Assembly: GCA_027490145.1 (NCBI GenBank)
Contig: JAIXYQ010000014.1
Span: 62,001-126,000 of the forward strand
Direction: 5' to 3'
DNA: 64,000 bases
Source: Planctomycetaceae bacterium
GTDB taxonomy: Bacteria > Planctomycetota > Phycisphaerae > Phycisphaerales > SM1A02
Shown here: positions 8,501-18,939 of the stretch, piece by piece
How the letters are laid out: every line of letters starts with the position of its first letter
Position numbering within the stretch: position 1 is the first letter of the stretch
Notes under the pieces: model-generated
What the model was told of the DNA's origin: nothing
Seen by the model: only the letters and a program-made list of their open reading frames with translations
Databases searched by the model: none
Position numbers and translations under genes: made by a program

Positions 8501-9663
8501 GCCAAGACCCAACACCCGCCGTCATGATCCCTCCGCCCACCCGACGGGCAACCCGTCTCCTCGCGTTCGGTGCCTGGGGGGGCACGATCGCCGCGGTCGT
8601 GGCGCTGCTGTCGTCGTGGCTCGGTCGGCCGCAGCCGGTCTCGGTCATGCGAGCGGTCGTGCGCGACGGCGGCTCGTCCTTCGCCGGCTCCATCGTGCAG
8701 GCTCCGGGGTGGATCGAGCCACGTCCCTACGCGACGCTCGTGCCCGGTCTGGTCGATGGCACGGTGACGTCCGTGCGTGCGATCGAGGGCGATGCGGTGA
8801 AGGCGGGCCAGGTGCTCGCCACGATCGATGCACGGCCCTTCGAGGAAGCCGAGCAACAGGCTGCCGGCGCGCACGCGATGGCCCGCGCGGAGTCGGCCCA
8901 GGCACGGCTCCAGCACACGCTGGCCGAGGTGCGGCTCAGCGTCGGCGAGGCCGCCAGGATCGATGTCGATCTCGCTGCCGCGGCGCTGGCCCGGGCGGAG
9001 GGCGCGGAACTCATGGCGCGGGGCGCGCTCGAGCGCGCGACGCTGGACGTCGAGCGGTGCAGCGTCGTCGCGCCCGTCGATGGCGTGATCTTCGAACGCC
9101 GCGTCGAGCCGGGCGAGCGGATCGGCGTGGAGCACGAGAACGCCGGTGCGCTCTTCGCGCTCTTTGATCCCACGAGGATGCAGGTGCGCTGCGACGTGCC
9201 GCTGGCCGATGCGGGCAGCGTGCTGCCGGGCCAGCAGGCCGAGATCACCATCGATGCATTCAAGGGCCGGACCTTCCACGGCACGGTGCTCGTGGGCGGG
9301 TTCCGCGCGGACATCGCCAAGAACACGCTGCAGGTGAAGATCGGGATCGACGACGCCGAGGGCCTGCTGCGGCCCGACACGCTGGCGCGCGTGCGCATCC
9401 TCGTCCCGGGCTCGGGCGAGTCGACGTCACGCACGCAGGTCGTGGTGCCGGCGGACTGGGTCGTGCGTGACGGCACGCGCGCCGGGGTGCTCGTGATGGA
9501 CGGCGGGTTCCTGCGTCGGGTCGACCTCGGCGAAGCCACCGATACGGGGGATGGGTGGCTCATCGCCGCAGACGGGATCCGTCCGGGCGAGGTGCTCGTG
9601 CATCCTTCGCACGCTTCACTGCCTGATGGCGCGCGCATCGCGCCCAAGGAGGAAGAGCCATGA
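8497..9663 (+). CDS. HlyD/MFP-family periplasmic adaptor of ABC exporter
   Basis: A 388-residue membrane-fusion protein. It has one N-terminal membrane anchor (about 21-45), a lipoyl/biotinyl-like half (VLATIDARPFEEAEQQ), an alpha-helical hairpin (about 110-180), the second lipoyl half (CSVVAPVDGVIFERRVEPGE) and a beta-barrel segment (MQVRCDVPLADAG; PGQQAEITIDAF). It bridges the inner-membrane ABC permeases and the TolC-like duct. It overlaps both neighbours by ATGA junctions, indicating translational coupling. Its organisation is like MacA-type adaptors; the substrate is not evident. Confidence 0.88.
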   Translation: MSQDPTPAVMIPPPTRRATRLLAFGAWGGTIAAVVALLSSWLGRPQPVSVMRAVVRDGGSSFAGSIVQAPGWIEPRPYATLVPGLVDGTVTSVRAIEGDAVKAGQVLATIDARPFEEAEQQAAGAHAMARAESAQARLQHTLAEVRLSVGEAARIDVDLAAAALARAEGAELMARGALERATLDVERCSVVAPVDGVIFERRVEPGERIGVEHENAGALFALFDPTRMQVRCDVPLADAGSVLPGQQAEITIDAFKGRTFHGTVLVGGFRADIAKNTLQVKIGIDDAEGLLRPDTLARVRILVPGSGESTSRTQVVVPADWVVRDGTRAGVLVMDGGFLRRVDLGEATDTGDGWLIAADGIRPGEVLVHPSHASLPDGARIAPKEEEP

Positions 9664-10346
9664 GCCTCATCGAATGCCGGTCGCTCTGCAAGGACTACCG
9701 TCGCGGCGGTGAGGCGGTGCACGTGCTCGACCACCTCGACCTGTCGATCGAGCGCGGCTCCTACACCGCGCTCATGGGACCCAGCGGCAGCGGCAAGACC
9801 ACGCTGCTGAACCTGCTCGCCGGGATCGACCGCGCGACCTCCGGCGAGTTGCTCGTGGATGGCACGGACCTTGCGCGGCTCGACCGGAACCAGTTGGCGC
9901 TCTGGCGTTCGCGGCATGTCGGCTACGTGTTCCAGCTCTACAACCTCGTGCCGGTGCTGTCGGCCTACGAGAACGTGGAACTCCCGCTCCTGCTGCACGA
10001 CCTGTCGGCCGCCGAGCGCCACCGCCGGGTGGTCGAGGCGCTCGAGTCGGTCGACCTGGCCAGCCGCCATGGCCACCTCCCCCGCCAGCTCTCGGGCGGC
10101 CAGGAACAGCGCGTGGCGATCGCACGCGCCCTCGTCACGCAGCCCACGCTGCTCCTGGCCGACGAGCCGACCGGCGACCTCGACCGCGCGAACGCGGATG
10201 CTGTCATGGACCTCTTCGGCCGTCTGCACCGGGAGCGCGGCCAGACCATCGTCATGGTCACCCACGACGAGGCGATCGCGCGTCGTGCCGAACGCACCGT
10301 ACGGTTGGAGAAGGGCCGGCTGGCCAGCGTGGAGGCTGCACGATGA
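9660..10346 (+). CDS. ABC transporter ATP-binding protein, MacB/LolD type
   Basis: The 228-residue ATPase has Walker A GPSGSGKTT (about 41-49), Q-loop region YVFQLYNLVPVLSAYENVELP, signature LSGGQEQRVAIARAL, Walker B LLLADEPTGDLD and the switch His in MVTHDE. The VFQLYNL and LSAYENV sequences and the C-terminal RTVRLEKGRL match the LolD/MacB/FtsE-like subgroup that pairs with FtsX-type permeases, which follow directly. It couples ATP hydrolysis to periplasm-side conformational change rather than to ordinary import. Starts and stops overlap both neighbours. Confidence 0.93.
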   Translation: MSLIECRSLCKDYRRGGEAVHVLDHLDLSIERGSYTALMGPSGSGKTTLLNLLAGIDRATSGELLVDGTDLARLDRNQLALWRSRHVGYVFQLYNLVPVLSAYENVELPLLLHDLSAAERHRRVVEALESVDLASRHGHLPRQLSGGQEQRVAIARALVTQPTLLLADEPTGDLDRANADAVMDLFGRLHRERGQTIVMVTHDEAIARRAERTVRLEKGRLASVEAAR

Positions 10347-11497
10347 GCGCGCTCATGACCCGGATCCGCTACGCGCTCCGCAGTGCACGCCGCCAGCGGT
10401 TGCGCACCGTGGCGCTCGTCGGCGGCGTCGCCCTGACGACCGCGCTCGCCGCCGCGATCGCGTGCATCGACCTGGGCGTGCGCGATGCCACGACCACACG
10501 GGCCGGCGAGACGCGGCTGATCGTCTACCGCGAGAACCGCTTCTGCCCGTTCGCAAGCGCGTTGCCCCAGCGGTACGACCGGCAGATCGCCGAACTGCCC
10601 GGGGTGGCCGCGGTCGTACCCGTGAAGATCGTTGTCTCCAACTGCCGTGCCTCGCTGGACGTCGTCACCTTCCGAGGCGTGCCGGTCGAGGACCTGCGCG
10701 CGATGGCGCCCCGCCTCGCCGCGGGTTCGCTCGACGCCTGGGCCGGTCACGGCAACGGCGCGCTCGTCGGGCGTGAACTCGCGGCGCGGCGCGGCCTGCG
10801 CGTCGGCTCCTCGCTGACGGCGGCGGGGATCGACGTCGTGGTCGACGGCATCCTCGAGAGCGATGATCCGCAGTGGCGCAACAGCGCGCTCACGCACCTG
10901 GCCTTCCTCCAGGAGCGCGCCGCCCGCGGCGGCACCGGCGGCATCGTGACCCAGTTCGACGTGACCGTGAGCGATCCCGCGCGGCTCGAGGAGGTTGCGC
11001 GCGCGATCGACGAGCGCTTCAAGGCCGACGAGGCTCCGACGGCCACGCGACCGCAGACCGCGTTCGTGGCCCGGGCCGCGCGTGACGTCGTCGCGCTCGC
11101 AGGCTTCAGCTCGCTCATCGGGATCGGCGCCGTGCTCGCCGCGTTCGGCCTGCTGGCGACGACGATGGTCAACGTCACGCGGCATCGGTCACGCGAGTTC
11201 GCGGTGCTGCGGACCCTGGGCTTCACCGACGGCGGCATCAGCGCGATCGTGCTGGCCGAGGGCGCCCTGGTGGGCGCTTTCGGCGGGCTGCTCGGTGCAG
11301 GGCTCGCCTGGCTCGGGCTGTCACGCGCGGGCCTCGCGTTCACGATGGAAGGCGTCTCGATCACGCCGCGGCTTGATCCCTCGATCTTCATCCTCGCCTC
11401 GGCCTGCGCGCTCGTGGCGGGACTCCTGGCCACGGCCATCCCGGCGTGGACCGCATCGCGTGCGCGGCTGGTCGACCTCCTGCGGGGCGCATCATGA
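10343..11497 (+). CDS. FtsX-type ABC permease, exporter subunit 1
   Basis: The 384-residue permease has one membrane helix near the N-terminus (about 21-45), a periplasmic domain of roughly 220 residues, and three C-terminal helices (about 250-275, 300-330, 345-375). MVNVTRHRSREFAVLRTLGF is the hallmark cytoplasmic loop of FtsX/MacB permeases. The periplasmic domain contains Cys (FCPFAS, SNCRASL), which fits a link to the Cys-rich neighbour but does not prove one. It pairs with the second permease as a heterodimer, as LolC/LolE do. It is coupled by ATGA overlaps at both ends. Confidence 0.87.
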   Translation: MSALMTRIRYALRSARRQRLRTVALVGGVALTTALAAAIACIDLGVRDATTTRAGETRLIVYRENRFCPFASALPQRYDRQIAELPGVAAVVPVKIVVSNCRASLDVVTFRGVPVEDLRAMAPRLAAGSLDAWAGHGNGALVGRELAARRGLRVGSSLTAAGIDVVVDGILESDDPQWRNSALTHLAFLQERAARGGTGGIVTQFDVTVSDPARLEEVARAIDERFKADEAPTATRPQTAFVARAARDVVALAGFSSLIGIGAVLAAFGLLATTMVNVTRHRSREFAVLRTLGFTDGGISAIVLAEGALVGAFGGLLGAGLAWLGLSRAGLAFTMEGVSITPRLDPSIFILASACALVAGLLATAIPAWTASRARLVDLLRGAS

Positions 11498-12657
11498 GGA
11501 TGCTCCCGCTGGAGTACTCGCTGCGCGGGCTCACGCGCGGTCGCGGACGGGTCCTTCTGGCCCTTGCCGGTTCCGTGCTCGCCGGCGCGCTCATCGCGAC
11601 GGCCTCGGCGTTCCTGGGCGGGATGGAAGCGGCCCTCGGATCGACGGCGTCGGCGTCGCGCGTGATCGTGATGGGTGCCGGCAGCGAGGAGTCGCTCGAG
11701 CGCAGCGAGATCGGTGCGCGCGTCCCCGGTGTGCTCTCGGCGAGCGTGCAGGGCATCAGGCGGACGGCCGGCATGGAGCATGTGAGTCCCGAGACGCACG
11801 TGGCGCTGCCGATCGCGCGCGAGGACGATGCCGCCTCGAGCGACAACGGGCTCGCGCGCGGGGTGACGCATGCTGCCCTCCTGGTCCATCCCGAGGTCCG
11901 GCTCACCGCGGGTCGCTGGCCCGAGCGCGGGGCGGGCGAGGTCGTGGCGGGCGCGAGCGCCATGCGCCGGCTTGGGGTTGACCCCGTCGCCGCCATCGGC
12001 AGCCGCATCGAGCTCGCCGGCACGCCGCTCACGATCGTCGGCACGATGCAGGCGCCGGGCTCGACGATCGACGGCGAGTGGTGGATGCCGCTGGAGGACC
12101 TGACCACGCTCATGCGGCGCGAGACCATCTCGTGCGTGATCGTGGATCTGGACCGAGCGACGATCGGCGACGTGCAGGCGTTCACGCTCTCGAGGCTGGA
12201 CCTTGAGCTCGCGGTGCTGGCCGAGCGTGACTACTACGCCTCCCTCCTGGCGTTCTTCGCGCCCATCCGGGTGCTCGTGGCGGTGGTGGCCGTGCTGATG
12301 GCGCTGGCGGCGGCGCTCGGCGGAGCCAGTGCGCTCGCGGCGGCCTTCAGCGAACGCGTGCGCGAGAACGCCGTGCTCGAGACCCTCGGCTTCCCCCGCC
12401 ATGCGGTCGCGCTCGACGTGCTGCTGCAGTGCACGCTCGTGGCGCTGTCGGGCGCCGTCGCGGGCGGCGCCGTGGCGCGATGGGCGCTCGGCGGCATGCT
12501 CGTCGAGTTCAGCATGGGGACCTTCGCCCTGCAGTACGGTCCGGGCTCGCTCATGCTTGCCGGTGTGACCGGGCTCGTCGTCGCGATCGTCGCCGCAGCC
12601 TTGAGCACCTGGCGCTGGATCGGGCTGCCGACCCCCGAGGCCTTGCGCACGACCTGA
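11494..12657 (+). CDS. FtsX-type ABC permease, exporter subunit 2
   Basis: The 387-residue protein has the same topology as the preceding permease: helix at about 20-45, large periplasmic domain, three C-terminal helices. The loop FSERVRENAVLETLGFPRHA matches the FtsX family motif. The ATG at 11494 overlaps the previous stop and gives a normal N-terminus (MRMLPLEYSLRGLTRGRGR), so the open frame upstream of it is not used. With the first permease it probably forms an asymmetric pore or force-transducing dimer. A two-permease set with its own TolC and adaptor differs from canonical MacAB, which has one fused ATPase-permease. Confidence 0.85.
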   Translation: MRMLPLEYSLRGLTRGRGRVLLALAGSVLAGALIATASAFLGGMEAALGSTASASRVIVMGAGSEESLERSEIGARVPGVLSASVQGIRRTAGMEHVSPETHVALPIAREDDAASSDNGLARGVTHAALLVHPEVRLTAGRWPERGAGEVVAGASAMRRLGVDPVAAIGSRIELAGTPLTIVGTMQAPGSTIDGEWWMPLEDLTTLMRRETISCVIVDLDRATIGDVQAFTLSRLDLELAVLAERDYYASLLAFFAPIRVLVAVVAVLMALAAALGGASALAAAFSERVRENAVLETLGFPRHAVALDVLLQCTLVALSGAVAGGAVARWALGGMLVEFSMGTFALQYGPGSLMLAGVTGLVVAIVAAALSTWRWIGLPTPEALRTT

Positions 12658-12664
12658 TGCGTCC

Positions 12665-13348
12665 ATGCGAACGGATCACGAACCCATGACCACCACGATG
12701 AGGACCGACATGACCGACGACACCACCATGAACCCCCAGCCGAGCACCACCATGCACACCGCACCCAACGCCGACCCCTCCATCCGCCGTGGATGCATCC
12801 CCTTCCTTGCCCTCGTCCTGCTTGCTGCCTGCGGCGGCGAGACGAGCGATGGTCACGCCCACACGCGACACGGCCACGAGCACGCCGCACCGACCGCGCC
12901 GGAGGCACCCGCAGGCACCTTCCCGGCGGCGCTGTTCACCGCACCGGCCGCCGGCGACCCGGTGGGCGTGGGCGTGATGAAGCCCAAGGCCGCGGAGGGC
13001 GACCGCGTGCTCATCGTCGGCCGCATCGGTGGCAGCGAGCAGCCGTTCCTGGCCGACCGCGCGATGTTCGTGCTCGTCGATCCGGCGGTGAAGCTCTGCG
13101 GCGAGGACGAACCCGGCGACGACCACTGCAAGACCCCCTGGGACTTCTGCTGCGAACCGCGCGAGAACCTCCGCCGCATGTCGGTGTCAATCGTCGCGAA
13201 CGGTGCCGACGGCGCACCGATCGCCCACACCTTGCTCGGTCAGGGCGGGCTCAGGCCCGGATCGCGCGTCGTCGTCGAAGGCACCGTCGCCACGGTCGGC
13301 CCCGACGGCGCGGCGACCATCGCCGCCGAGCGGATCGCGGCGCGGTGA
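12665..13348 (+). CDS. His/Cys-rich lipoprotein at the end of the exporter operon
   Basis: Residues 41-56 form a lipoprotein signal ending LVLLAAC, with lipidation expected on Cys56. A His-rich run follows (GHAHTRHGHEH, about 62-72). The C-terminal 130 residues look like a small beta-barrel or OB-like domain with a conserved-looking Cys cluster (KLCGEDE, DHCKTPWDFCCE). The His and Cys ligands suggest binding of a transition metal such as copper or zinc; this is inference. It starts 7 bases after the second permease. Several in-frame ATGs (12665, 12686, 12728, 12752) precede the signal; 12752 gives the most normal signal length, so the start is uncertain. Confidence 0.7.
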   Translation: MRTDHEPMTTTMRTDMTDDTTMNPQPSTTMHTAPNADPSIRRGCIPFLALVLLAACGGETSDGHAHTRHGHEHAAPTAPEAPAGTFPAALFTAPAAGDPVGVGVMKPKAAEGDRVLIVGRIGGSEQPFLADRAMFVLVDPAVKLCGEDEPGDDHCKTPWDFCCEPRENLRRMSVSIVANGADGAPIAHTLLGQGGLRPGSRVVVEGTVATVGPDGAATIAAERIAAR

Positions 13349-13421
13349 TCACCCGCCATCAAGGTCGTGTCCATGCATGACCTGATCGCGGACCCCACCA
13401 TCGTCACCCGTCCGTGACCGC

Positions 13422-13427
13422 TAGAGT
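13422..13427 (+). promoter_or_regulatory. Possible -10 element TAGAGT before xylB
   Basis: TAGAGT ends 9 bases before the xylB ATG, two or three more than in the clear leaderless-type cases. No Shine-Dalgarno sequence is visible. Weak call. Confidence 0.3.
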
Positions 13428-13436
13428 GCTCCGAGC

Positions 13437-14930
13437 ATGCTGATCGGCCTCGATGTCGGCACCAGTTCGATGAAGGCCCTGCTCGTCGCGCGCGACGGCA
13501 CGGTGGTCGCCTCCGCATCTCGCGAGTACGGCTTCGAATCACCCCGTCCCGGCTGGGCCCAGACCGATCCGCGCGTCTGGCGGCGCGCCGCGGTCGAGGT
13601 TCTGCGCGAGCTCGCCGGCCACCCGCGCGCAGCCGGCGTGCAGGCGCTCGGACTCACGGGCCAGATGCACGGGCTGTGCCTGGTGGGCGCCGACGGCGAA
13701 CCGCTCGCACCGGCGATCATGTGGAACGACCAGCGCAGCGCGCCGCAGTGCGAACGGCTGGAGCGCGAGATCGGGCTCGCCGAGCTCGTCGCGCGCACCG
13801 GCAACCGACTGCTGCCCGGCTTCACCGCACCCAAGTGGGCGTGGGTGGTCGAGCACGAACCCTCGATCGCGCGCGCCACGAAGCACGTGCTCCTGCCCAA
13901 GGACGATGTCCGATTCGCCCTCACCGGCACGGCCGCGACGGACGCGAGCGACGCCAGCGGGATGCTCGTGCTCGACTGCGCCAACCGGCGCTGGAGCGAG
14001 CCGATGTGCCGTGACATCAGGTTGCCGACGGCGCTGCTCGGCCGGCTCCATGAATCGCACGAACCCTGCGCACAGCTCAGTGCAGCGGCGGCGGCCGCGA
14101 CCGGGCTCCCCCACGGACTTCCCGTCGTCGCAGGCGCGGGCGACCAGGCAGCCCAGGCGCTCGGCACCGGGATCGTCCAGGATGGCCAGGTCAGCTGCAC
14201 GATCGGCACCAGCGGCGTGATCTTCGCGGCCGGCGACCGGTGGCGCGCGAGCCCCGACGGCAACCTGCACGCGTTCTGCCATGCGATGCCCGGCCGCTGG
14301 CACCTGATGGGCGTCATGCTGAGCGCCGGCGGCAGCCTGCAGTGGGCCCGCGAAGCCCTCACGCCTGACCTGGCTTCTGCCGCCGCTCGCGAGGGCATCG
14401 ATGCCTATCCCGGCATGATCGAACTCGCTGCGAGCGTGCCGCCCGGTGCCGATGGGCTGGTGTTCCTTCCCTACCTCAGCGGTGAACGCTCGCCGCACGC
14501 CGATCCACGCGCGCGCGGCGCCTTCATCGGGCTCACGCCGGCACACTCGCGGGCGCACCTTGTGCGCGCGGTCGTCGAGGGGATCACCATGGGACTGCTC
14601 GACAACCTCGACGCCATGCGGGCCACGGGGCTCGACCCCAGGTCGATCCGGCTCTCTGGCGGCGGGGCGCGCAGTGCCTGGTGGCGCCAACTGCTGACGG
14701 ATGCCTTCGGCGTGCCCACGAGCACCGTGCAGGTGACCGACGGCGGCGCGTACGGTGCGGCGCTGCTTGCCGGCATCGGCACGGGGTGCTGGCGCGATGC
14801 GGCGCAGGCCACCGCACACCTTCGTGACCACGATGCCTGCTCGCCGGGCAGCAGCACGGCGATCCCGATCGAGGACTTCCGCGCGGCCTATCGTGCGCTG
14901 CGTCCGTATTTCAACGAGGCCCATCGATGA
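13437..14930 (+). CDS. xylB: Xylulokinase (FGGY carbohydrate kinase)
   Basis: The 497-residue kinase phosphorylates D-xylulose to xylulose 5-phosphate, feeding the pentose phosphate pathway. Family marks are the N-terminal phosphate-binding LIGLDVGTSSMKALLV, the xylulokinase motif LTGQMHGL (about 76-83), IMWNDQRS, the catalytic Asp in VAGAGDQAAQALGTG (about 235-249), CTIGTSG and the C-terminal adenosine motif LSGGGARSAWWRQLL. TGQMHG and IMWNDQR separate it from glycerol or gluconate kinases. No xylose isomerase or transporter lies beside it. The stop overlaps the start of a small membrane protein gene. Confidence 0.92.
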   Translation: MLIGLDVGTSSMKALLVARDGTVVASASREYGFESPRPGWAQTDPRVWRRAAVEVLRELAGHPRAAGVQALGLTGQMHGLCLVGADGEPLAPAIMWNDQRSAPQCERLEREIGLAELVARTGNRLLPGFTAPKWAWVVEHEPSIARATKHVLLPKDDVRFALTGTAATDASDASGMLVLDCANRRWSEPMCRDIRLPTALLGRLHESHEPCAQLSAAAAAATGLPHGLPVVAGAGDQAAQALGTGIVQDGQVSCTIGTSGVIFAAGDRWRASPDGNLHAFCHAMPGRWHLMGVMLSAGGSLQWAREALTPDLASAAAREGIDAYPGMIELAASVPPGADGLVFLPYLSGERSPHADPRARGAFIGLTPAHSRAHLVRAVVEGITMGLLDNLDAMRATGLDPRSIRLSGGGARSAWWRQLLTDAFGVPTSTVQVTDGGAYGAALLAGIGTGCWRDAAQATAHLRDHDACSPGSSTAIPIEDFRAAYRALRPYFNEAHR

Positions 14931-15160
14931 TCTGGTCACTGCTCCTGATGTCGCTCAGCATGGTGGCCGTCGCCTGGCTCGCCTGGACGCTCGTGCAGCG
15001 GCAGGAGCGCGGCGACGACGAACTCGAGTCGCTGCTCAAGCAGGACGACGACCGCGCCGAGCGGGGACTGCGGCGCGCGGCGGGCCTGCCTGACGAGCCC
15101 GAGGCAGGGCCGCCGTCAGGGCCTCCGTCGGGGCCCGACCACACCGGCACGAAGCCCTGA
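14927..15160 (+). CDS. Small single-pass membrane protein, unknown function
   Basis: The 77-residue product has one N-terminal membrane helix (about 3-24), a charged segment rich in Asp/Glu/Arg (ERGDDELESLLKQDDDRAERGL) and a Pro/Gly-rich tail. It starts inside the xylB stop (ATGA), so it is probably co-translated, but nothing in it suggests a sugar-related role. No family recognised. The gene ends 9 bases before the convergent amidase stop. Confidence 0.6.
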   Translation: MIWSLLLMSLSMVAVAWLAWTLVQRQERGDDELESLLKQDDDRAERGLRRAAGLPDEPEAGPPSGPPSGPDHTGTKP

Positions 15161-15169
15161 GCCCCCGAG

Positions 15170-16027
15170 TCAGCCCCACCAGGTGTTCTTGCGTCGGGCG
15201 TCGTCGACGGCGGCCTGCAGGTGCTTGCCCGGGCAGGCGGTCTTGGCACCGGCCCATTCGCGATGGGTCAGGACCCGACCACGGCTCAACTTGTACTGCG
15301 CGAGGAGCTTGCGCACATGAAGCCGTGTGCCATCCAACTGCTGCTGCGACGGCTTCTGGATGTCGAAGTTCCCCATCACGAGGATCCCGATGTTCTGCTC
15401 GTTGTGCTTGGAGACGTGCGCACCCTGCCAGCGCAGGTTGCGGCCTTCCCACACGCGGCCATCACGGTCAATCACGTAGTGGTAGCCGATGTCGCTGAAC
15501 CCGCGCCCACGGTGGCCGCAGCGGATCCACTCGATGCGGGCCGCCGAGGCGTCCATGCTGGTCTCGGTCATCGGCGAGTCCAGACCGTCGTGGTGGATCG
15601 TGATCCACTTGATCGGCACGATCATCTTGTTCAGGTCCGCACCATCGGGATTGCCGCGTGCCCAGCGCGCACGAGGGATCACGCCCTCGACGGCTTTCGC
15701 CTTCGGGTCAGGCGTGACGGCGGTGCTTGCCGCGGGCTGCACCGGGCCGGTGGCGGTGCGCGCTGCGGGACCCTGGGGCCGGGATGGATCCGGCCAGATC
15801 GGATCGGGCACGAGGAAGGTGCTCGAGGTCGTGGGCGCCGTGGTGCATGCGGCCAAGAGGCCCATGCCCATCAGCAGGATCGATCGACGAGCCAGCACAC
15901 CGGCGGTTCCGTCGGCCACGAGGTCGTAGCGCGGCGGCCCGTCGGTCGTCGCCCATGGCTCGATACCGCCCGCTCCATCGTGTGCGTGGTGTCTTCCTTC
16001 GATCCCCGAGTGGTGCTGTCGATCCAT
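15170..16027 (-). CDS. N-acetylmuramoyl-L-alanine amidase, PGRP/amidase_2 type, lipoprotein
   Basis: The 285-residue protein cleaves the amide bond between muramic acid and the stem peptide of peptidoglycan. Zinc-ligand candidates are the His in WITIHHDG (about 141-148) and the His and Cys of LTHREWAGAKTACPG (about 253-267); DIGYHYVIDRDGRVWEGR is also typical. The N-terminus holds twin arginines and a lipobox (LARRSILLMGMGLLAAC), so it may be a Tat-exported lipoprotein. A GGAGG seven bases before the ATG at 16027 selects this start over the ATG at 16066. It shows that this organism has or handles peptidoglycan. Confidence 0.88.
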   Translation of the reverse strand: MDRQHHSGIEGRHHAHDGAGGIEPWATTDGPPRYDLVADGTAGVLARRSILLMGMGLLAACTTAPTTSSTFLVPDPIWPDPSRPQGPAARTATGPVQPAASTAVTPDPKAKAVEGVIPRARWARGNPDGADLNKMIVPIKWITIHHDGLDSPMTETSMDASAARIEWIRCGHRGRGFSDIGYHYVIDRDGRVWEGRNLRWQGAHVSKHNEQNIGILVMGNFDIQKPSQQQLDGTRLHVRKLLAQYKLSRGRVLTHREWAGAKTACPGKHLQAAVDDARRKNTWWG

Positions 16028-16252
16028 GGCCAGACCTCCGTGTCCAAGCCCAGTCTCATCGTCCATGACGAGCGAAGGCCTGCAGAGAATAGCCCAAGGA
16101 TCGACGCCCCCGAGCGCCGACTTTCCGCGGGGAATCCCGGGTGCTTCGAGCCCCCGGCGATGATGCCCGCCACCCCCCTTCCCGGTACACTTTCGGGGCT
16201 CCCCGGCGGGGTGCATCCCACCCCCCAATCCAGCCCCCAAGGCGCAGGATCC
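16028..16252. promoter_or_regulatory. Divergent intergenic region between amidase and gyrB
   Basis: This 225-base gap must hold promoters for both divergent genes. A TACACT hexamer at 16186-16191 on the plus strand could be the gyrB -10, giving a leader of about 55 bases; a TGATGC at 16161 is a poor -35 candidate. The amidase ribosome-binding site GGAGG lies at its left end. No further structure was found. Confidence 0.4.
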
Positions 16253-18847
<2,595 letters not shown>

Positions 18848-18904
18848 TCGGCATCAGGCGCCCGACCGTCAATCGAACTCCTCCATGGAATGCCGGTGCC
18901 CTGC

Positions 18905-18933
18905 GTTGCGCAGGACGACTTCCGGCGTAAGGT
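18905..18933 (+). promoter_or_regulatory. Candidate promoter of the metzincin gene
   Basis: TTGCGC at 18905-18910, a 17-base spacer, TAAGGT at 18928-18933, then six bases to the ATG at 18940. Leaderless-type geometry with a plausible -35 box. Confidence 0.5.
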
Positions 18934-18939
18934 TGTGCC

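Noticed and set aside
9860..9875. A second TGGCACG-N4-TTGC sigma-54-like match
   Set aside because: It lies inside the ABC ATPase coding sequence (codons for GTDLAR), far from any gene start; most likely chance. It shows that the groEL1 match needs experimental support.
15221..16252. Plus-strand extension upstream of gyrB
   Set aside because: Antisense to the amidase and lacking any protein-like pattern; GyrB homology starts at 16253.
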